Under the pieces are notes generated by a model. The model saw nothing but the letters and a program-made list of their open reading frames with translations, searched no databases and was not told the DNA's origin. The position numbers were made by a program, and so were the translations under genes. 64,000 bases of DNA from Dioscorea cayenensis subsp. rotundata. Lineage: Eukaryota > Streptophyta > Magnoliopsida > Dioscoreales > Dioscoreaceae. Positions 36,085 to 49,259 of this stretch are shown here, piece by piece (within the stretch, counting starts at the first letter, position 1; the number at the start of each line of letters is the position of its first letter). The DNA is taken from contig NC_052474.1 in assembly GCF_009730915.1 (NCBI RefSeq), forward strand, positions 7,971,501 through 8,035,500, given 5' to 3'.

Positions 36085-38183
36085 TTAGTGAACATGAATC
36101 ATGTGCATTTCAGTCGGCATTGTTTGCGATGCTTGTGCCCGTGTTGTCGCTTCGTTGGACGCGGGAATTGCTGGTTCTTGTGCTGCCTAAGAGATCAATC
36201 AGAAAAGCATTTACACTTTGATTGATTCTGCGGTGAAAGTGAAGAACATTATGATTTATGGCGTTAATTGGATGGAATTAGTTTACCTGCTGGATGCGCC
36301 GACGATGAAATGTTGTCACTGCTTTGAGCATTACATACAGAGGAAGGACAATGCCGGCGGTCCTCAGAAGCAGTAACTGGTTTAAGAAGGAAATAGCAAG
36401 AATAATTGAGAATTACAAGATATGTTTAAACTTTCAGACTAGTATCAATTGAGTTTTGGAGATTTACAGTGAATAGAGTCAAGGAGTACTGCTCGACTCC
36501 GGTGAGAATTATTGGAAGAGTATGACGGAGAACCAAGAGAACCATGAACTGCAAGAAAGGAATTGAATGAATTAATCAACTTGGAATTGAAACTTTTGAA
36601 GCATTTTAAAAGGATAGAATCTTACAACTATTGCCACGGTTCGACAGTACATCATGTTTCTAGTGGATGAAACTGAATAGTCATCATCGTCAGAATCAAC
36701 AAGATCACGAGCAGTTGGAACCATTGTTATAAATCGATGATTGTTGATATCACGCCGAGACACCTCCCAATTTCCCCTGGCATAAACACAAAACGGCATT
36801 TTAAAGGTGATCGGTGATGTCTTTGAAGGATAGAATTCAATCCAAAAACAAAATTGACCATAAAAGAGATACCTGAAGTTCATTGGAATACCTCCATAGT
36901 GAAACAACTGGGGAGGAGCTGTATAACCAGGCTTGAATTGCTGAGCCAGAAAAACAGGCATAACAAAGGCATTTAGTTATGATATAACGCCAATATGTAA
37001 ACACATGAAGCAAAGATTGAGAGAAAAAAACCGTCGAACTTGTACCTGAAGGCATATCTCACACACTGTGTCCCCTTTCTCATTACACCACCTTTGAACA
37101 CATTTACGATGAGCATACTGAAAAAGAAGCCAAGGTTCAGTGTTTTTCAATCACACATACTAAATAAAAACTTTAAGACAATGAAATTCTACAAGAACTG
37201 AGCAAGAAGGTTCAATTGACATGAAAAACACAAATCATCTGTGTAGTTTAATTTATATTTATCATGGGGTTTCCAAGCTAATATCCACACCACAACATGA
37301 TTCTGCACAACAGGTATTAATGATAATTGAGAAGAAACAGGAAAACCAAATCACCCTTCAATTTTCTTCATTTGTTTATCAAATTACAAATTATGTCGGT
37401 TAGTACCAAAGCAAAGAAAAGGAGCAATAATACTATAATAGTAAGGAAGGTATGTAGGGGTCCACTTGCAATGTCCAACACAGCATTGAACTTCAATGGA
37501 GGCAAGTATTTGACTTTAAGGGACCCACATTAAAATCCAATGTTCACCAAACATGACTAAATTTAAGGCTTCTTCTTAAGAGAAGCAACACCTAATCACT
37601 CAATCTTTAATGTTATTCAATGAACCATTTCACTTTCATCCACAAAGTTATGTGATCTCAAAAGAAGAACAAGACAATTGATACTTACCCAATTTTCTAT
37701 CCCTATATCAAAACAAAACAATAGAATCATCAATATCAGATATATAGAATTCAGCTAAAGACATCAAAGTAATCAATTGGCTAATCTAGTACAAACAAGC
37801 AACATTATCAATGTTAAATATTAATTGACAGAAACAGGACATCCATAGGTGTTTGCTAATCTAGTTTCAGTTCATTAAAGGAGATGATGAAAGATTTCAT
37901 ATTAACCTTCAAGCTGCCACAGCAAGAGCATGGGGTCTCCATGTTAGAGTCCTCATCTTCATCCTGGCATATTCGGCACTCGACCAATTTGCCAGTGGAA
38001 AAGCCTTCATCTCCATTCTTATCTTTGTCCTTCTTCTTCTTCTGATGATTAAACTCAGACTCAGAGTCCGACAAAGGCATCGAGCCAGGGCTCCATCTTC
38101 GCCTGGTTTCGGCTTTGGATGGCAGCTTCCAATGTTTGCTCAGTCAGCAACCGATCAACCAACAACACAAAATGATCTCCCAT
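36085..38183 (-). CDS. RING-CH (RINGv/MARCH-like) E3 ubiquitin ligase, DUF3675 family, with apparent one-base frameshift
   Basis: Seven exons on the minus strand: 38183-37907, 37117-37046, 36940-36873, 36776-36626, 36548-36468, 36376-36287, 36186-36085. The conserved family N-terminus [15 protein letters not shown] starts at 38183, but its frame stops after 40 codons; the RING part is one frame over. Dropping one base in a CCC run (38088-38090) restores continuity and gives 279 residues, normal for the family. An uncorrected ORF from the ATG at 38080 gives 245 residues. Counting from that ATG, the RING-CH ligands are C35, C38, C51, C53, H61, C64, C77, C80. Then come FKPGYTAPP, a DUF3675 region and two membrane segments ([31 protein letters not shown]), so a membrane-bound E3 is expected. 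Substrates are unknown. Confidence 0.88.
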
Positions 38184-39060
38184 TTATTTATTTGATCACT
38201 GTTATGAGAAAGTAAAGTGTAATGAAATCAGATTGAATCACAATTCAAAAACATAATATTACTTTTCATTCACGCAAATGATCAAACATTTTGAAGGCAA
38301 TAAATCAAGAACCAGTTATTGATTCCCAGAACTACAACAAAAGAAAAAGATACAAGAAAATTAACCCAGAAGAAAACAAGAGTCTTAAAATAGAATGAAC
38401 AATTAATCCGAATAATGAAGAATAAAAATTCAAAATGTTCAAAATCAAGAGGATTTAAACAAGACAAGCAATCAATCAACACTCCAAACAACAAAATAAA
38501 AGAGAGAGCACAAGAAAAAAGGGGGGAACAAAGCAAGACAAACCAGAGGAAAGACAGAAGGAGGACAAAGAGCTCAAAGGAACTAAAAAGAAAGCCTTTT
38601 TTTCCCCTCTTTCTCTATCTCTCTCTTCCTCTGTGGATGATGGAAAAAAGGCAGCAGCTTTTTGGTATCACTTGAAAGCTCTTCTTCTCTCTTTTATCTA
38701 TTTACTCAAACATCACCATAAGAGAGTCACAAACCCAAGCATGCCAAAGAAACAAGCAAGCAATACTAAGAGGAGAAAGAAAACTTGCAAAGTGGAATTA
38801 GGATATCTTCAAGTGAAGAAAGAGAGATAGAGATTTTAATGAAAGCGAACAAGAAGGGGAAGAAGGAGAAGGAGAAGGAGAAGAAGAAGAAGAAGAGAGG
38901 AGCAAAAGGAAGCAAGAGATTGATGAGAAACAAGAGAAGAGATGAACTCAAGCCAAAGTCTCTCATCTCTACTTCCATTTTAATACTTCTCCCTTCACTG
39001 CTAAGAGATACCATTCCCATTCTACCCCTCTCCTTCTTCTAAACTTCTCTCTCTCCAAAT
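38184..39060 (-). other. Upstream region of the RING-CH gene, with purine-rich tract
   Basis: Likely leader, possible leader intron and promoter of the RING-CH gene. A GGA/GAA purine tract lies at about 38850-38905, which is (TTC/TCC)n on the gene strand. Open frames across it are low-complexity and not credible genes. Confidence 0.45.
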
Positions 39061-39225
39061 CTACTGCTTGTACTATATTATAACTACTACTTTCCTAAAA
39101 CTAAAAAAAAAAAAATTTAAATTTAAAATTTTAAAATTTTAAAATTTTAAAATTACTTGCTATTTCTGAAAAATAGTGAAATTTCTTTTGGAAAGTGTTA
39201 GGAAAACAGTTTAACAATAATTTAA

Positions 39226-39257
<32 letters not shown>

Positions 39258-39883
39258 TTTTTGATAAAATTAACAAATAATTATAAACGGGTATAGAGAT
39301 ACATCAGTTATGATGGTTTAAAAATATATATATATATATATATATATATTAATTTAGAGTAAATGAATGTTAAGTAAAAATTTAAATAAATTAATTAATT
39401 AATAAAAACTTTGTTTGTGAACTTCACTTCTGTAATGTTTTTGAGAGAGATAAAGAGAGAAGGGTAGTGAGGTAAAAAGCACAACCGCACGTTGGCCACG
39501 ACCAAACACTAACCGCTTCAAAAATCACAAGATTTATCTTGTTTGGCCGTTAATACTCACGACCACGAGCACCATCCTTTTTTAACCTTATTTTTTTAAC
39601 ATTTAAAAATAATACTCACGCACATATTTAAATGTATATGCGAATTAATTACATTATGTTAAAAAACAATTATGAACTAAAAGTTGGTAATTATAAGATT
39701 TTTGCTTGGATGCCTTACACAAAATGAAATTATTTATATACCCTTGTTAAAAAAAATATTATTTATATATCTTTCCAATATCAAGTAAGTTAATATATAT
39801 ATAATTTCTTCTATTCATTCATTTTGAAAAATAAAAAATTAAAAAATAAAAATTAATCTACATTTTTTTACCTTTTGATATAT

Positions 39884-39990
39884 TGGTAATATAGTCTCTG
39901 AGTAAAGTGTTCATGTCTTTTTAGAGAAGGTGATTCAAACTACACACATGCAGGGTACGAGCACAGATGCATTAAAATAGTAACTCTACT
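39884..39990 (+). repeat. SINE-like dispersed repeat, copy A
   Basis: Shares the order CTCTGAGTAAAGTGTTCATG, then TTCAAAC (a decayed B-box position), then CAGGGTACGAGCAC...GCATTAA with the copy at 40809-40913 and, in part, reverse copies at 41670-41745 and 42200-42275. A tRNA-derived SINE is the best guess. Confidence 0.45.
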
Positions 39991-40808
39991 ATTATATATA
40001 ATTTTGATGTAACATGTACACATTTCTAAAAAAAAATAAAAAAAATCTACATCTTCATAATTTTTTTTCTATTCACAAACATAATTTTTTTTACAATTAG
40101 TAGCCAAGTAATTTTATCATAATTACAAGCCTCAAAAACTCAATAATTGATGCTTATATAATTTTTAATATCAAAGAAATAAATACATGACTCTTATATA
40201 AATGTAGATATAAAAAACAAAAGGAGATCGGATTTTGGAAAATCAAATAAAATTGTCTAAAAATTATTAAGTAATAAATAAATATATTTGTCCAAACTTT
40301 ACAACTAAAAACATGTTAGAAACTCAATGATAACTCAATAATTGTATAGCTGTTTGGCTAGGCGCCAAAACCAGTTTAATAGTTTATTAGTACTGTTTAA
40401 ATTGATAAAATTAATTGAATTTATAATATGTATATATATATATGATTTTAGAAAATAAAGGGGATATAGATGGAAAGTGATAATAGTTTTATTTTCTATC
40501 AAAGAAAAAAAGAGTACTAGTGGTGAAAGTGACTCATAAGATTGAGTAACCTAACTTGTTAGACTTATGAGGACCATACATATACTTGATTAATATGTTT
40601 GATTTTTGTGTTAACATCCTTCCAAAAGGGATTTATTAGTCTTAAAATTGAAATGAAAAATGAGCCAACAAATTTAGGAGTAGATCAACAACCATTTCAT
40701 TCAAAGCGCAGTCCTTGCATAATACTTTTTTATTTTTATTTTTTAATAGAAAAAGTTGATATTAATTAATTATTTATATAGCAAATTATCTTTTGAACAA
40801 TAAATCTA

Positions 40809-40913
40809 GTAGTACTCGGTCTCTTCATAAAGTGTTCATATTTTACCTAAAAAATGACTTTAAATATAAGCTTATACAGGATGAGGGCACATGCACGTTA
40901 ATGTATCAGCTCT
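40809..40913 (+). repeat. SINE-like dispersed repeat, copy B
   Basis: Same landmarks as copy A: GGTCTCTTCATAAAGTGTTC, a degenerate middle, then CAGGATGAGGGCACATGCAC and TTAATG. Diverged. Confidence 0.45.
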
Positions 40914-41669
40914 ACATCTGAGTACACTCCTAACACATGGCTTATCTATATTTCATAAAAAAAAATTATTATATAATATATATGTAAATTATGAGTGTTT
41001 TCTAAAATGGCATTTTTAATATTTTACTTAAAGCAATGCATTACTTAACTTAATGAGAGTTTTTCTACTTAATCCCTTAAATAAAAAAAATTATATGTAA
41101 TCTCATATACATTGATTAACTAAGATTATAAAAAATCAAAATCATAAAATAAAAACAAGTATCTTTCTTACTAAACATGAGAGATTAGAATCTAAATTTA
41201 ATATGAAAAATTAGTTAGAAAATAAATAATGGGGTATGGTCAATGAAGATGACCAATGTGAGAAAATGAAGGTTTGGAATTGAATATTTATTAATTTATT
41301 TATAAGGATGAGGTATTTGGTTTGGTTTAGTTGGCAAACCTCCATGGTCATTGATGTGCTTGTCTCACCTTCATGATAAGGGGTGATGATGGGACCCCAT
41401 AAAACCCTAAACCAATGTTTAGTGGTTATTGGTGCATCTATAGTCTATAGATCTCATGAGATTTTAAGTGTGGTTGAACAACTTGCCACCTTTGCATGCA
41501 TGATAATAATTAATATTAAAAATTTTATTATTATTTATTTAATGTATATTGTGATATATTTAAAATTCAGATAAATTATAATGATATATATATATATATA
41601 TATATATATATCAAAGTGGATAAGTCATATCATAAATATATATAGATGTACAATTAATAATTCAACATA

Positions 41670-41745
41670 TCTATAGCCTCACATTAGAAGTTTAAACCCA
41701 TTTTTTAGCAAAGATATGAACATCAGACTCAATATTAATAGACCA
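41670..41745 (-). repeat. SINE-like dispersed repeat, copy C
   Basis: On the minus strand it reads GTCTGATGTTCATATCTTTG, GCTAAAAAATGGGTTTAAAC, then an AATGTGAGGCTA stretch, parallel to copies A and B. Confidence 0.4.
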
Positions 41746-42199
41746 AAAACTCATTGATATAACGAACCAAGTCTATTTGCATACTCAATAACAATGAATA
41801 AATTTATATAAATTATGAAAACATAAAAATACACTCACTATTTTTTAAAGAATGCAGATAATTTTTTTTATAGAATTTTTAGGCTAATTCTCCAACATAA
41901 AGAGTTATAAGCTATTAGTATGAATGATAATAAAAAAATTATATAAAATAATTATGACATATTATTTTTATATAGTTTTATATAATTTAATTATAATTAA
42001 CAAAAAAAAATTAGGATGGAACCATAATGGGAGGGAGTCAAATATCCCACCTTTATTTTGTTAAAAAAATTCCAACATAAATTTAGATTGAGTTTGAGAG
42101 AGAGGAGTATATATATATATATATTTGACAAAATAAATAATCTACATTATCGATATATTATACAGACATAAAGTAATTTTTCAATATACTTATGTTTTA

Positions 42200-42275
42200 T
42201 TCTGCATAATCTTGAATTCGAACACACCTCTTTAGTAAAACATGAATAACCTATATAAGGGATCCAGTGTTCATA
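42200..42275 (-). repeat. SINE-like dispersed repeat, copy D
   Basis: On the minus strand it reads TTCATGTTTTACTAAAGAGG followed by TGTGTTCGAATTC, the best-preserved B-box-like sequence (GGTTCGANTCC) of the family, and then ATTATGCAG. Confidence 0.45.
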
Positions 42276-42356
42276 AACTAATAAGTTGTTGGTGTTTGAT
42301 GATTACAAATTTATTTTTTACAACATAACACTAAAAATTGATATATAAATATAAAT

Positions 42357-42388
<32 letters not shown>

Positions 42389-43862
42389 GAAAGAAATTTA
42401 AAAGATTATTTTTATATATTTAAAGGAAAAAGAAGTTCATTGAAATGGCATGAAGGATCAGAATGAAGGAAATCAAAAGATCTTGGGTGATTTGGCGTCA
42501 TGTGGTCCAATTATCTACCAACCTATTATAGTGTGAATTTCCCACTAAAACCCAAACAAGGGAAAGAATTTCAAAAAGTCTTTATCTTCTCTCAGTGATG
42601 TAAACCATTACATATGATGGAACTATATCAACTCAAAGCTATTAGTCAAAAAAATAAATAAATAAATAATAAATAAAATAAAAATAAATTCCAACTCAAA
42701 GCCTTATCAATAAATTTTTTAATAAAATTTAAAACTAGTTACTCCATCCATTGATGTTAACATGGATATGTATATGTATTTATGTGTATGTGTGTATATT
42801 AAGAGATCAAATATTATATATCAATTTTATGATTATTTAATGAAGAGTCTTGTCAATTAAAACTAAGGTTTAAGTAAAGATTAGGACAATAATGTGAAGA
42901 ATAATGTTGGTCCACCAAAGTTTTTAGTGTGTTGACTAATAATTTTAAGAGAAAGAGATGGACTTAATTAAATAATAATAATTTAACTAAGTTCATAATA
43001 AAGAATGGGTTGTGAGATGATTTCATAAGGCTTATTTTGTGGGCAAGCCAATAAAGACACTTGAAAGATTGATAGTGTTGTTCTTTCTATCTAAAACTTC
43101 AAATAAATAAATGTATCCATTTTGAGGGCCACCCTTTCCATTGGAGTTGGAAATTGAATCCTTATGGGATTTTAAAAAGATTAATAAGAAATGGTCTTTA
43201 GAAAGCATTGGTTTGAAAATAAATATGAGAATAATTTTTAAATTTTTGAGAGTTAATCTTTCAATTGAAAAAGATTTATCATTCTTGTGAATAGTAAATA
43301 TCTTAACAATTAAAAAAGAAGAACAACATAAATTAAAAATATTGTGGTGATCTTCAAATATTGAGATTAATCTATTATAATCTTCAATGATAATATTTAG
43401 CCATCTAATATTCCACTTATTTCAAATTGCTATACGTAAATTATATATTTCTGTTCTTAAAAAAAGTATTTCATATGAAAAATAAATTTTCTATGTAGAT
43501 GTCATAGTTTATTAAAATTTCTAACAATGTGTATTATCAATCATTTACTTGCTATCATAATTTTTATGTACTCTTATTTTTAATACATCATGTGGTTTAT
43601 TCATACATATATATATATATACACTATAGTTAGAAAGGTATATTATATATATATATATATACATATATTATACTTAAAAAAGGGAATGCATGATCCCTGT
43701 TATTTGGGCATGATACAAGGGTTGCTTTATGTAACATTAGATTTTGGCCTTAATTATGGTAAGCTTTAATTATGTCTCCAGAGCTCTCATACATGTTCCA
43801 TTATTCAATATCCACCATCCAAACATAACCCTTGGTGATGATTGCTTATTTTTATCTTAAAA

Positions 43863-43865
<3 letters not shown>

Positions 43866-43917
<52 letters not shown>
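43866..43917. repeat. (TA)n microsatellite, about 25 units
   Basis: An uninterrupted TA run in the AT-rich intergenic region. Confidence 0.95.
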
Positions 43918-43922
<5 letters not shown>

Positions 43923-44971
43923 TAAGCTATTTATGGATATCCACAAACATTTTAAAAAAACCAATAAAAAAAACAGGTGGGATTAAGTTTAGAGAGAAAA
44001 CAAGGGATCTACGGACATATTTAAATGACGGGGCTCATATATATTAATATATATAACAAAAACATCATGTATACACTATACACTTGAAAAAAAGATTTTT
44101 AGTTTTCATAGATTCGCTGGTATTTATTTATTAAAATAATATTTCAATATATAAAATGACATTAAAATTCCTTGTCTATATATTTGTTAATCAACACTAT
44201 GGAATATATTTTTATTTTTTATTTTTGTTTTGTTTGGGCTTTTTTTTTTTATATATTTTATTGATTTTCATAACGCTGGCGTTTAAGGTCTAGGCTATTT
44301 TTTTATTATTTGACATTAAAAATCAATATTTTGTAATGAATCAGTGTAGGCGCCTATAATGATTTTATCTTAGGAGGTTGAGGTAGGAGTTTTTATTTTT
44401 TCAAAAGACAAATTTAACAATTAAATAAAATTTCCTACAGACATGCAGTAGAAAATAATTTTTTATCATATCAAATTATTAAATTAATAATAAAACATGA
44501 GGGGCCAATGAGTTTTTCTTTTTAAAATACCCAATACCAATATAATATCAATAAAATGTATAAAAAATATAAATACTCTTTTTTTAACTAAAAATAATCT
44601 ATAATCTTAAAATAAAATAAAAAAATTCTTTCAGTTTAGTAATAATCAAGTTCATATATATAATCCCTGTTACAATATCTTTTATTTATTATATGTATAC
44701 TAATATTCATTTAATTTATGAAGAAAAGGAAGAGAACATAACTAAAATATGTTTATAAAAACTGCAGAAACAAAACAATAACTTCACTGCAAAAATAATA
44801 TATGAACTTAATTAGAAAGACAAAGTCCAGGAAATTTCATACATAAAAACTGCTGATTTCTGCCAAATGTTGCTTTGCTCCATTTGTGCTTTCCTGGTGT
44901 CATATGATAGTTTTCTCATTCTCTCTTCAAGATAAACTACATACATACATACAAACATATCTATATGCATA

Positions 44972-47900
44972 TTACACCTTCACTTCGGATCGATCTACAA
45001 ACACCTCCTCCCTTCGGGGGCGGTTTGCATAGAATATCCATAGTACAAGGCAAAGCATCACACCGATCGATATGAGAACCAGTCCTGCATTTACCGTCCG
45101 AAGATTGTACTCTAGTTTTGGACAGTATTGAGTTGTGATGGACGTGAAAGTTTCCCGAACAAAATTGCAATCCTGCAAAGCTCAACAGCAGCGGAGCGTA
45201 GTGATCTAGAGCATAACTCACATTAACAGCAACCACCAGTTGCCTGTACATATCGGGAGTAATCCTCCCGACGTCGATGCATATCCCAGACTCTGAGACT
45301 CTACATTCGTACTTCAGCCACACCTGACATTGTAAAATAAGATAACATACTTGAGATGCAGTCTAAATTTAGTGTAGCATGCTTATGAAAAAGGAAAGCA
45401 TTATGATATCAATGTCCACTCACAGATGAAGCATTCATAAATGACACCTCTTGCAGACCGCATGATTGACTCTGGTGATTGGAATCATAAGGAGCACAGA
45501 GATACGGCATGAGAGGACCGGACTGATTGTAATAAGAGGGTTCACCCGGCCACTTGTTGGAGTTTGCAGCAGAAGATATAGCTGTGTTGACTACATTTAC
45601 CACCTGATTGATTACTTCCTTGCTCTGATAAAAGTGTTTGATTTGTTGTCCGTTCGTCGACACAGGGAAGGATATTGCTAAGAGCTGTCTCTGCCTGAGG
45701 GTTGTCAGCCCATTCATTCATAGCGGTACAAGTATCTCCTATGGCACTGCAACAATAATTTACTCCCAAAATTACTCAATAAGCTGACAATATTCTACTA
45801 AACATAACCAGACAGAAACAGTAACCATCGTCCAACGCAAGGAAACATAGCAAGTATCAATGGTTTGTTAGATGGCGAGATATAAGATATGGACACAATA
45901 GTCACTTTAATTTGTAGTTTTAGGTGTTCTCCTCTTCACACAGAATTTCTTTTTGTCTAATAGTTAATGATGACCAAAAGGTAAAAATATTATAATGTGA
46001 AAAATGTATCTATTTGAGGCACTTACTTGTTAAGAATGACAAAAATTCCACAGAGAATGAAAGTTACAGCCACAAGCAACCACCCACTCAGAATAAATCT
46101 AGTCATAAAATAAAAAGATTATTCAGGAAGGGATCCCAAATGGAATAAGAAGCATTCATGTCAACATATCTTAAAAAAAGTTACTATGATTATAGAACTT
46201 ACATGTAGATTGCATGCTTATGTCCAAGGATAGAAAGTGCTGGGGAAGAAATAAGACATAAAAGGCAAGTGAGTTAGGTATGCAAACAGTTAAATATATG
46301 GTATGCAATTTTCAGAAAACTCAATGAAAAAATGAAATGGAAGAACACAAAAAGCAGGGGTTGTATATTCTCCCAAATATGACACAGACTACAAGGCTAC
46401 GTACCAAAGCCAAGAATTGACAACACGAGCATTACTGCTGCCACCACGATTAAAGCAGCCCTCCTAAAAGAGAAATAAAAAAAATGCCCTTTAGAACATA
46501 AAATGCAGTAAATGGAGACATGAAACAAAAATTGAAGGCGCGATTGCGTACACATGATTGAAAACTCGCTTGATTTTTATAGAGTTTTCAGTTGTTTTCT
46601 CTGATAGTGTTTCAGCTGCATCATTCAAATCTGTGTTCAAATTGTCAATTTTGTTTTGAACATTAGATGGCAATGAGAACTGGTCCACATAGATTGCTTT
46701 TCGCAAGAGATAGATAATCAGTGACATTCCTCAGAATTTGAATGGTGAAATCTGATTGATTGACAACAAAATGTAGGGTGTGAAAAACTTCATCATGAAA
46801 TTCATCCTGTCCAACTGAAAGAAGAATACACCCAGTCCTGGTAGAAATCATTAAAGAAATAGGAAAAGAATTAGCACATGAATACGACTACAATCAAGTG
46901 GGAGTTAGAAAAGAGTTAAATCAAATTCAGATATTCTTCCACTTTTGGAACCCCTCATGCAACCAGATCAAACCCAAGGCTCCAACAACCACATTAACAA
47001 CCCTTTCCACGACAATAAGTATTTACAATGAACCCTAGAAGGTTGATCACATCTATTTATATTAATCCAAACTTATACAATTATGTTAATTTAATAAAAT
47101 TGCCAGACAGAGAAAGACATAAAATTTAATAAAAGTCAGCAATAATATCTATGACATTTTCAGAACTGACTATAAAAGCAATCACATAAAAACAAATGAC
47201 GACGGAAACTGATGAACAATTGAAATTTAAATATAATAATCAAATTATGCAACTAAAATAAGAAAAAACCTTTCATGAAAGTTGATAAGGCTCACAAAAT
47301 TCATAGATGCAACATAAATTAGCTCTGTTCAAATATTAATATCACTAAAGCAGCAGCACTACAAATAATTGAAAGGATTGGATTTAAGGATCAGAGAATT
47401 ACGAAGCAACACAGGTGAAAACCAGCAAAAATATAAGACAAAGACTCCTTGAGAAAAATGAATCTTTGCCTTTAACGCCCTTCTGCCATCCGCAGCATTG
47501 ATGTGCACCGAATGCCAATCCAAAGAGCACAAACCACACCAGTGCGAGAATAAATCCAAACGCACCAGTAAACCCAACAGACTGGAAAAGAAAATACAAA
47601 AATAAACAACAGAATAATACAAATCCAGACAAGAACTAGAACATGAATAAGAAATCTTAAACAGAAAAACACAAATGTAAACAAGCATCTAGTTAGGTAT
47701 GAAGAGAAAGATTTAAACACACGGCCAACCAACAATTACATAGATAATATTCACAAGTGAAATATACAATATAAGATAAATAAATATCCTTCATTGCAAT
47801 GAGTGTGAAATGATCAAGGAAGTTCACAAATTTGGCAGTTCAGGTTAACCTATCAAATCAAGTTCTTCCCACAGTGCTTCTAAATATTGGACTAGCAGAT

Positions 47901-49102
47901 GATACCAGTATATATATATATAAGGGGTAAAGGCCCGTGAAATAAAACTTTTTACAATTTATTTGATGCACATATCAAACCAAGGTAATGCCCTCAGGAT
48001 CAAAGGCACAGGAAGAAAAAAACAAAGCATATGGGGGTTGAAAACAAAAGACAAACAAGATACCGGGGGTGTTTTAGATCTAAATCCCTGATCCTTAGAA
48101 GCCAAGATTCAACAAAAATAAACTGCACAAAACGAAAAACACAATGAACCAGCTACAAATAATAATAAACAATGAAGAAAGAATAAAATAGTCTTCCAAA
48201 ACAGTGTCCATGCCATTCACCACCCACTTAGAACATCAGAAAGAATCAGTCAAAAATGTGAGTTTGCCACCTATCCCTCCACTCCAGGAAAGTATCACAC
48301 AAGTTGAGCTCCATAAAAGAATGGCTTGTCAATCGTTCATTGACAACGGTAGTGGTATACATAATGAAATAAAAAATCTCGGTCTTCAAACAGAGATACC
48401 AAAGATACAATAGCAACAAAACACAAACATTCCAACAACTCTAACAGAATATAAAACAAAACAATCCTCCAAGACACATCCAAGCCAAAAAACGCAAATT
48501 AAATAAAAATAAAAAATTTGAGAAGAAAAAGAAAAAGAAGAAGGTTTGGACTTTGAGTTACTCACAGCCCAATAGTGCTTGTTAGTGATGTCCCATCCAT
48601 CTCTGTACATCCTGAAACGGTGCAGTATATCAGGCCTCTTCGTCCTCTTCTCAGCCAAAACCAAAGGGAATCTTGAGTCGGGAGCCATCGCTCTCGGCCC
48701 CGGTGCCACATCTGGAGTAAACTTGAGAAGCCCCTTCGTCCATGGCGTCAAATTCCCACCATCTAAACCACAAAAATCACAAAAATTAAAACTTTTTTAA
48801 ACAATCCGTCACTGCAAAACTTCCGATCCCCAAAAAACAAACACATGAACATAAAAATCAGTAGGAAAAACGAATGCATCCAGCGAACCACAAAATGGAA
48901 ACAAAATGATCAAGGGGAAAAAATCCAGGAGACCAACACATCAAGCAATGCATCACCAAAAGACCAAAAAGATCAAATCTTTCGCTCACACACCTATCCC
49001 TAACTTCTCGTAAACCATCTCTCCATCACCGGAAGAACTCCCGGCGATGATGGCGGCGGAAGCCACCACAAGAACCAACAAAGACGCATCGAGGATCCCC
49101 AT
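44972..49102 (-). CDS. Plant five-pass transmembrane protein (At2g12400-like), with three apparent one-base frameshifts
   Basis: Nine minus-strand exons: 49102-48994, 48762-48566, 47581-47403, 46837-46552, 46463-46405, 46239-46203, 46098-46027, 45746-45424, 45323-44972. As written the frame breaks three times, each explained by one surplus base in a homopolymer: AAAA at 46698-46701, TTTT at 45630-45633 and TTT at 45177-45179 (gene strand). Without those bases the product is 536 residues, close to the roughly 540 of the family. It has a signal peptide (LLVLVVASAAIIAG), then five hydrophobic segments: SVGFTGAFGFILALVWFVLF, LIFLLVFTCVASTGCILL, RAALIVVAAVMLVLSIL, FILSGWLLVAVTFILCGIF and GLVLISIGVMLCLVLWIF. 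Two large loops lie between segments 2-3 and 4-5, the second with cysteines and the sequon NQS. Function is not established. Confidence 0.88.
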
Positions 49103-49249
49103 CCTCAAGCCAGAGATTCCTACTACTCTACAACACTCCCAAAATCCATCTCTAGATCGGAACCAGAGCTAGGGTTTCGATCAGGGGACGAAGGAAGAAG
49201 AAAGCCGATCACATGGAGAGTCAGTGAAGAGGGATGGAGTGTGAGCGCG

Positions 49250-49257
49250 TTATAATA
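49250..49257 (-). promoter_or_regulatory. TATA-like box of the five-pass protein gene
   Basis: On the minus strand CTATTATAACGC lies about 150 bases before the ATG, followed by a leader that contains AAACCCTAGC (about 49165-49176), a telo-box-like element common near plant transcription starts. Confidence 0.45.
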
Positions 49258-49259
49258 GA

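Larger units (their letters stand above)
39061..44971. other. Intergenic, very AT-rich, with dispersed SINE-like copies
   Basis: No gene seen. Includes a direct repeat of the self-complementary octamer AAAATTTT (39124-39154), many (TA)n tracts (39233-39255, 39324-39350, 41583-41611, 42350-42388, 43866-43917) and four copies of one short dispersed repeat, listed separately. The last tens of bases are 3' UTR of the five-pass membrane protein gene. Confidence 0.55.

Noticed and set aside
38766-39042. Lysine/glutamate-rich and phenylalanine-rich frames upstream of the RING-CH gene
   Set aside because: Low-complexity translation of a GGA/GAA purine tract on both strands.
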